A DNA stretch of 28,276 nucleotides, taken from the NCBI GenBank assembly GCA_016789785.1, contig JAEUQE010000104.1, positions 1-28,276 on the forward strand, in the 5' to 3' direction. The stretch comes from Bryobacterales bacterium. GTDB lineage: Bacteria; Acidobacteriota; Terriglobia; Bryobacterales; Bryobacteraceae. Below the pieces are notes generated by a model. The model had not been told where the DNA came from and did not search any database. It saw only the letters and a program-made list of their open reading frames with translations. Numbering within the stretch: position 1 is the stretch's first letter; each line of letters begins with the position of its first letter. This document shows positions 26,521 through 28,276 of the stretch, piece by piece. The translations under genes were made by a program, and so were the position numbers.

Positions 26521-27870
26521 CTAATGCAATGAGTCAGATATCTTGTGAATGCGAGTGTTCAATTCCGGGTCCCTGTGGCGCAGGTCGTCGATCTTCTGGA
26601 TAGAGTGCAAGACGGTGGTGTGGTGCTTTCCACCGAAGGCACGGCCGATTTCCGGGAGGGAGGCCTGGGTAAGGTCTTTCGCTAAGTACATCGCAATCTG
26701 GCGGGGAAAGGAGATGTGGTGAGCGTTGGTGCGCTGCTTGAGATTGGAGGGTTGGAGGCCGTACTCTTCGGCGACGGCCCGAAGAATGCTGTCAATGGTG
26801 ACCTTCTTCTCGTTGCCCTGGACGATGTGTTTGAGCATTTGCTGGGCCATGGCCAGTGTGATGGGAGAGCCGGTCATGGAAGAGTAGGCGAGGAGTTTGA
26901 CGAGGGAGCCTTCGAGTTCGCGGACATTGGATTTGGTCTTGGTGGCGATGAAGATGCGGACGTCGTCGGGGAGGCTGACGCCCTCGGCTTCGGCCTTCTT
27001 GTCGAGGATGGCCATCTTGGTTTCAAGGTCGGGGGGTTGGACGTCGACCATGAGGCCCCATTCGAATCGTGAACGGAGTCGCTCTACAAGGCCAGGGATG
27101 TTCTTGGGAGAGGAGTCGCTGGAGATGACGATCTGCTTTTGATGGTCGTAGAGTTCATTGAAAGTGTGAAAGAACTCTTCCTGGGTGCGCTCCTTGCCGC
27201 CGAGGATCTGGATGTCATCGATGAGGAGGATGTCGGCCGTGCGATAGTACTGCTGAAAGTGCGTCATCCGCTCGGTCTTGATGCAGTTGATCATCTCATT
27301 CATGAACCGCTCGCTGGAGGTATAGACGACGCGCATTCCCTGGTGGTGGTTGAGGAGCTGCATTCCGATTGCGTGCATCAGGTGGGTCTTGCCCATGCCT
27401 ACTCCGCCGTAGATAAAGAGAGGGTTGTAGCTGCCGGAAGGTTTGCCAGCGACGGCTTTGGCGGCTGCGTGGGCAAACTGGTTGCAAGATCCGACGACGA
27501 AGGTGTCGAAGGTGAACTTGGCGTTCAGTTGGCCGGTTCCAAGCGTTCCGGTAGGGAGCATCGGGGGGGCTAGAGTGCCGTTGGCGGTGAGAGTACCGGG
27601 AACTCCCCCTACGGAAGGGGTGCGGAGGACACCGCCATTCATGACCTGGTAGATGACATCGGCGACGGGGACCTGGAGGTGTGCGATGGCGCCGCGGACT
27701 CTGTCCCGGTACTCTGTTTCCATCCAGTCTTTAGCGAACTCATCCGGCACGCGAACGAAGAGGCGATCACCATCCATGTGGTCAAAACTGGTTTCACTCA
27801 CCCAGTTCTGGAAGGCTTCCGCGTTCATTCCAGAGGCAAGTTGCTGCTTGATCTGTTCCCAATAGTTCAT
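26521..27870 (-). CDS. dnaA: Chromosomal replication initiator DnaA
   Basis: A 449-residue AAA+ initiator that binds DnaA boxes and opens the origin. Domain I is residues 1 to about 75 (MNYWEQIKQQLASGM onward), and domain II is a short Gly/Pro/Thr-rich linker (about 80-112). Domain III has Walker A GGVGMGKTHL (155-164), Walker B LLIDDIQIL and sensor ISSDSSP. Domain IV is the DNA-binding helix-turn-helix with SLPEIGRAFGGKHHTTVLH. ATG 27870 is chosen because domain I begins there; a GTG at 27912 would add 14 residues without family similarity, although the ribosome site of ATG 27870 is weak. Immediately upstream is a palindrome of two DnaA-box-like sites, consistent with autoregulation. Confidence 0.96.
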   Translation of the reverse strand: MNYWEQIKQQLASGMNAEAFQNWVSETSFDHMDGDRLFVRVPDEFAKDWMETEYRDRVRGAIAHLQVPVADVIYQVMNGGVLRTPSVGGVPGTLTANGTLAPPMLPTGTLGTGQLNAKFTFDTFVVGSCNQFAHAAAKAVAGKPSGSYNPLFIYGGVGMGKTHLMHAIGMQLLNHHQGMRVVYTSSERFMNEMINCIKTERMTHFQQYYRTADILLIDDIQILGGKERTQEEFFHTFNELYDHQKQIVISSDSSPKNIPGLVERLRSRFEWGLMVDVQPPDLETKMAILDKKAEAEGVSLPDDVRIFIATKTKSNVRELEGSLVKLLAYSSMTGSPITLAMAQQMLKHIVQGNEKKVTIDSILRAVAEEYGLQPSNLKQRTNAHHISFPRQIAMYLAKDLTQASLPEIGRAFGGKHHTTVLHSIQKIDDLRHRDPELNTRIHKISDSLH

Positions 27871-27915
27871 GTTGGCCGCCGTTACAGGACACAAGTACCG
27901 CAAGATTCCCACAAG

Positions 27916-27935
27916 TTTTCCACAGATGTGGAAAA
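27916..27935. promoter_or_regulatory. Inverted pair of DnaA-box-like sites before dnaA
   Basis: TTTTCCACA at 27916-27924 and its reverse complement TGTGGAAAA at 27927-27935, separated by GA. Each half differs from TTATCCACA at one position. The pair lies 46 bases upstream of the dnaA ATG, where DnaA binding could repress its own gene or form part of the origin. Confidence 0.7.
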
Positions 27936-27963
27936 TAAGTACAGCTTATGCTTATGGGGAGGG

Positions 27964-28012
27964 TGCTGATGGTTGCCGGGCCTATAGGAACCACGATTGC
28001 CCGTCATCAGCA
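27964..28012. repeat. Interrupted inverted repeat in the dnaA leader
   Basis: TGCTGATG (27964-27971) pairs with CATCAGCA (28005-28012), and an inner CGGG (27977-27980) pairs with CCCG (28000-28003), leaving a loop of about 19 bases. There is no T-run, so it is not an obvious terminator. It could fold in the dnaA mRNA leader or be a protein-binding site. Confidence 0.55.
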
Positions 28013-28203
28013 GATCCGCGGACCCTCAGTCTAGCACACAACCCCCCGCAAGTTTGCAACAGAATTCTCACATTTATATCTATCTTGTTTTCAAGCGGTT
28101 GGGAGGGAATTTGGCTCTGACAGATGTAGAAGAAGGAGGGTCAAAAGCGGGCTTGAGAAAAGCCCTTTGGGTTCAACGGGAACGAGGCAGGAGGAAGTGG
28201 GTA

Positions 28204-28233
28204 TTGACAGAAGGCATGGAATCAGGAAACAAT
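28204..28233 (+). promoter_or_regulatory. Candidate promoter of the tRNA gene
   Basis: A perfect TTGACA at 28204-28209, an 18-base spacer and AACAAT at 28228-28233 (four of six bases match TATAAT). Transcription would start around 28240, about 10 bases before the mature tRNA end. Confidence 0.6.
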
Positions 28234-28249
28234 AGGGATTCGCCCTTAA

Positions 28250-28276
28250 GCGGGAGTAACTCAGTTGGTAGAGTGC
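28250..28276 (+). tRNA. tRNA, probably Gly (partial, cut by window end)
   Basis: The last 27 bases show the 5' acceptor strand GCGGGAG, then TA, then the D-arm start with ACTCAGTTGGTAGAGTGC, which is standard for bacterial tRNAs. The GCGGGAG acceptor and this D arm are the usual 5' end of bacterial tRNA-Gly(GCC). The anticodon lies outside the window, so the amino acid is inferred. It is divergent from dnaA. Confidence 0.8.

Larger units (their letters stand above)
27871..28249. other. dnaA upstream region, no gene; candidate origin or regulatory region
   Basis: A 379-base gap between the divergent dnaA and tRNA genes. It contains the DnaA-box palindrome (27916-27935), an interrupted inverted repeat (27964-28012), an AT-rich stretch (about 28061-28095), a small GGGCTT/AAGCCC hairpin (28149-28165) and a tRNA promoter (28204-28233). 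No supported open frame lies here; rpmH, often divergent from dnaA, is not present. Confidence 0.6.

Overview
The window reads as a chromosomal segment from a GC-rich soil-type bacterium, most likely an Acidobacteriota member of the Bryobacteraceae/Solibacter type. That placement is an inference. It rests on the high GC, the tandem Tat-exported Gfo/Idh/MocA and DUF6807 (PmoA-like) proteins, the secreted TPR and D15-type outer-membrane proteins, and a didermic cell plan. The right end holds the replication-initiation neighbourhood: dnaA, dnaN and gyrB, all on the minus strand, with DnaA-box-like sites on both sides of dnaA and a divergent tRNA gene (probably Gly) cut by the window edge.

Layout from left to right. 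Positions 144-5746 hold a tight minus-strand run, read from the right: an exported TPR protein, a barrel-only BamA/D15-family outer-membrane protein, an exported protein with protein-kinase-like signature motifs, and an isonitrile-hydratase-like DJ-1/PfpI protein. Positions 5936-7701 hold a GNAT acetyltransferase and a cupin protein resembling class I phosphomannose isomerase. Positions 7909-11898 hold a full-length Lhr-type helicase whose 3' end is followed by a second, diverged copy of its own last ~45 codons. Divergent from lhr, 11983-13653 is a three-gene plus-strand cassette: zinc ribbon plus winged helix, DUF488, and an unrecognised protein with a Cys/His cluster. This cassette is the best candidate in the window for an undescribed system. 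Positions 13727-15958 hold two back-to-back Tat-signal proteins, probably for carbohydrate metabolism.

Positions 16103-22492 form a sugar-nucleotide and glycosylation locus in two convergent halves. The plus half encodes glucose-1-phosphate cytidylyltransferase (RfbF), CDP-glucose 4,6-dehydratase (RfbG) and a GT39/ArnT-like membrane glycosyltransferase. The minus half encodes an NAD(P)-dependent sugar reductase/epimerase, a DPM-synthase-like GT2 and a TylC3/TcaB9-type sugar C-methyltransferase. Together they could make a CDP-linked C-methyl-branched 6-deoxyhexose, load a sugar onto a polyprenyl phosphate and transfer it outside the membrane. The 3-dehydratase RfbH, needed for 3,6-dideoxyhexoses, is not in the window.

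Positions 22689-28276 are the origin region: gyrB, dnaN, dnaA, two candidate oriC intergenic stretches and the tRNA. recF, which often sits between dnaN and gyrB, is absent there. All functions are read from sequence motifs alone, and no database search was possible.
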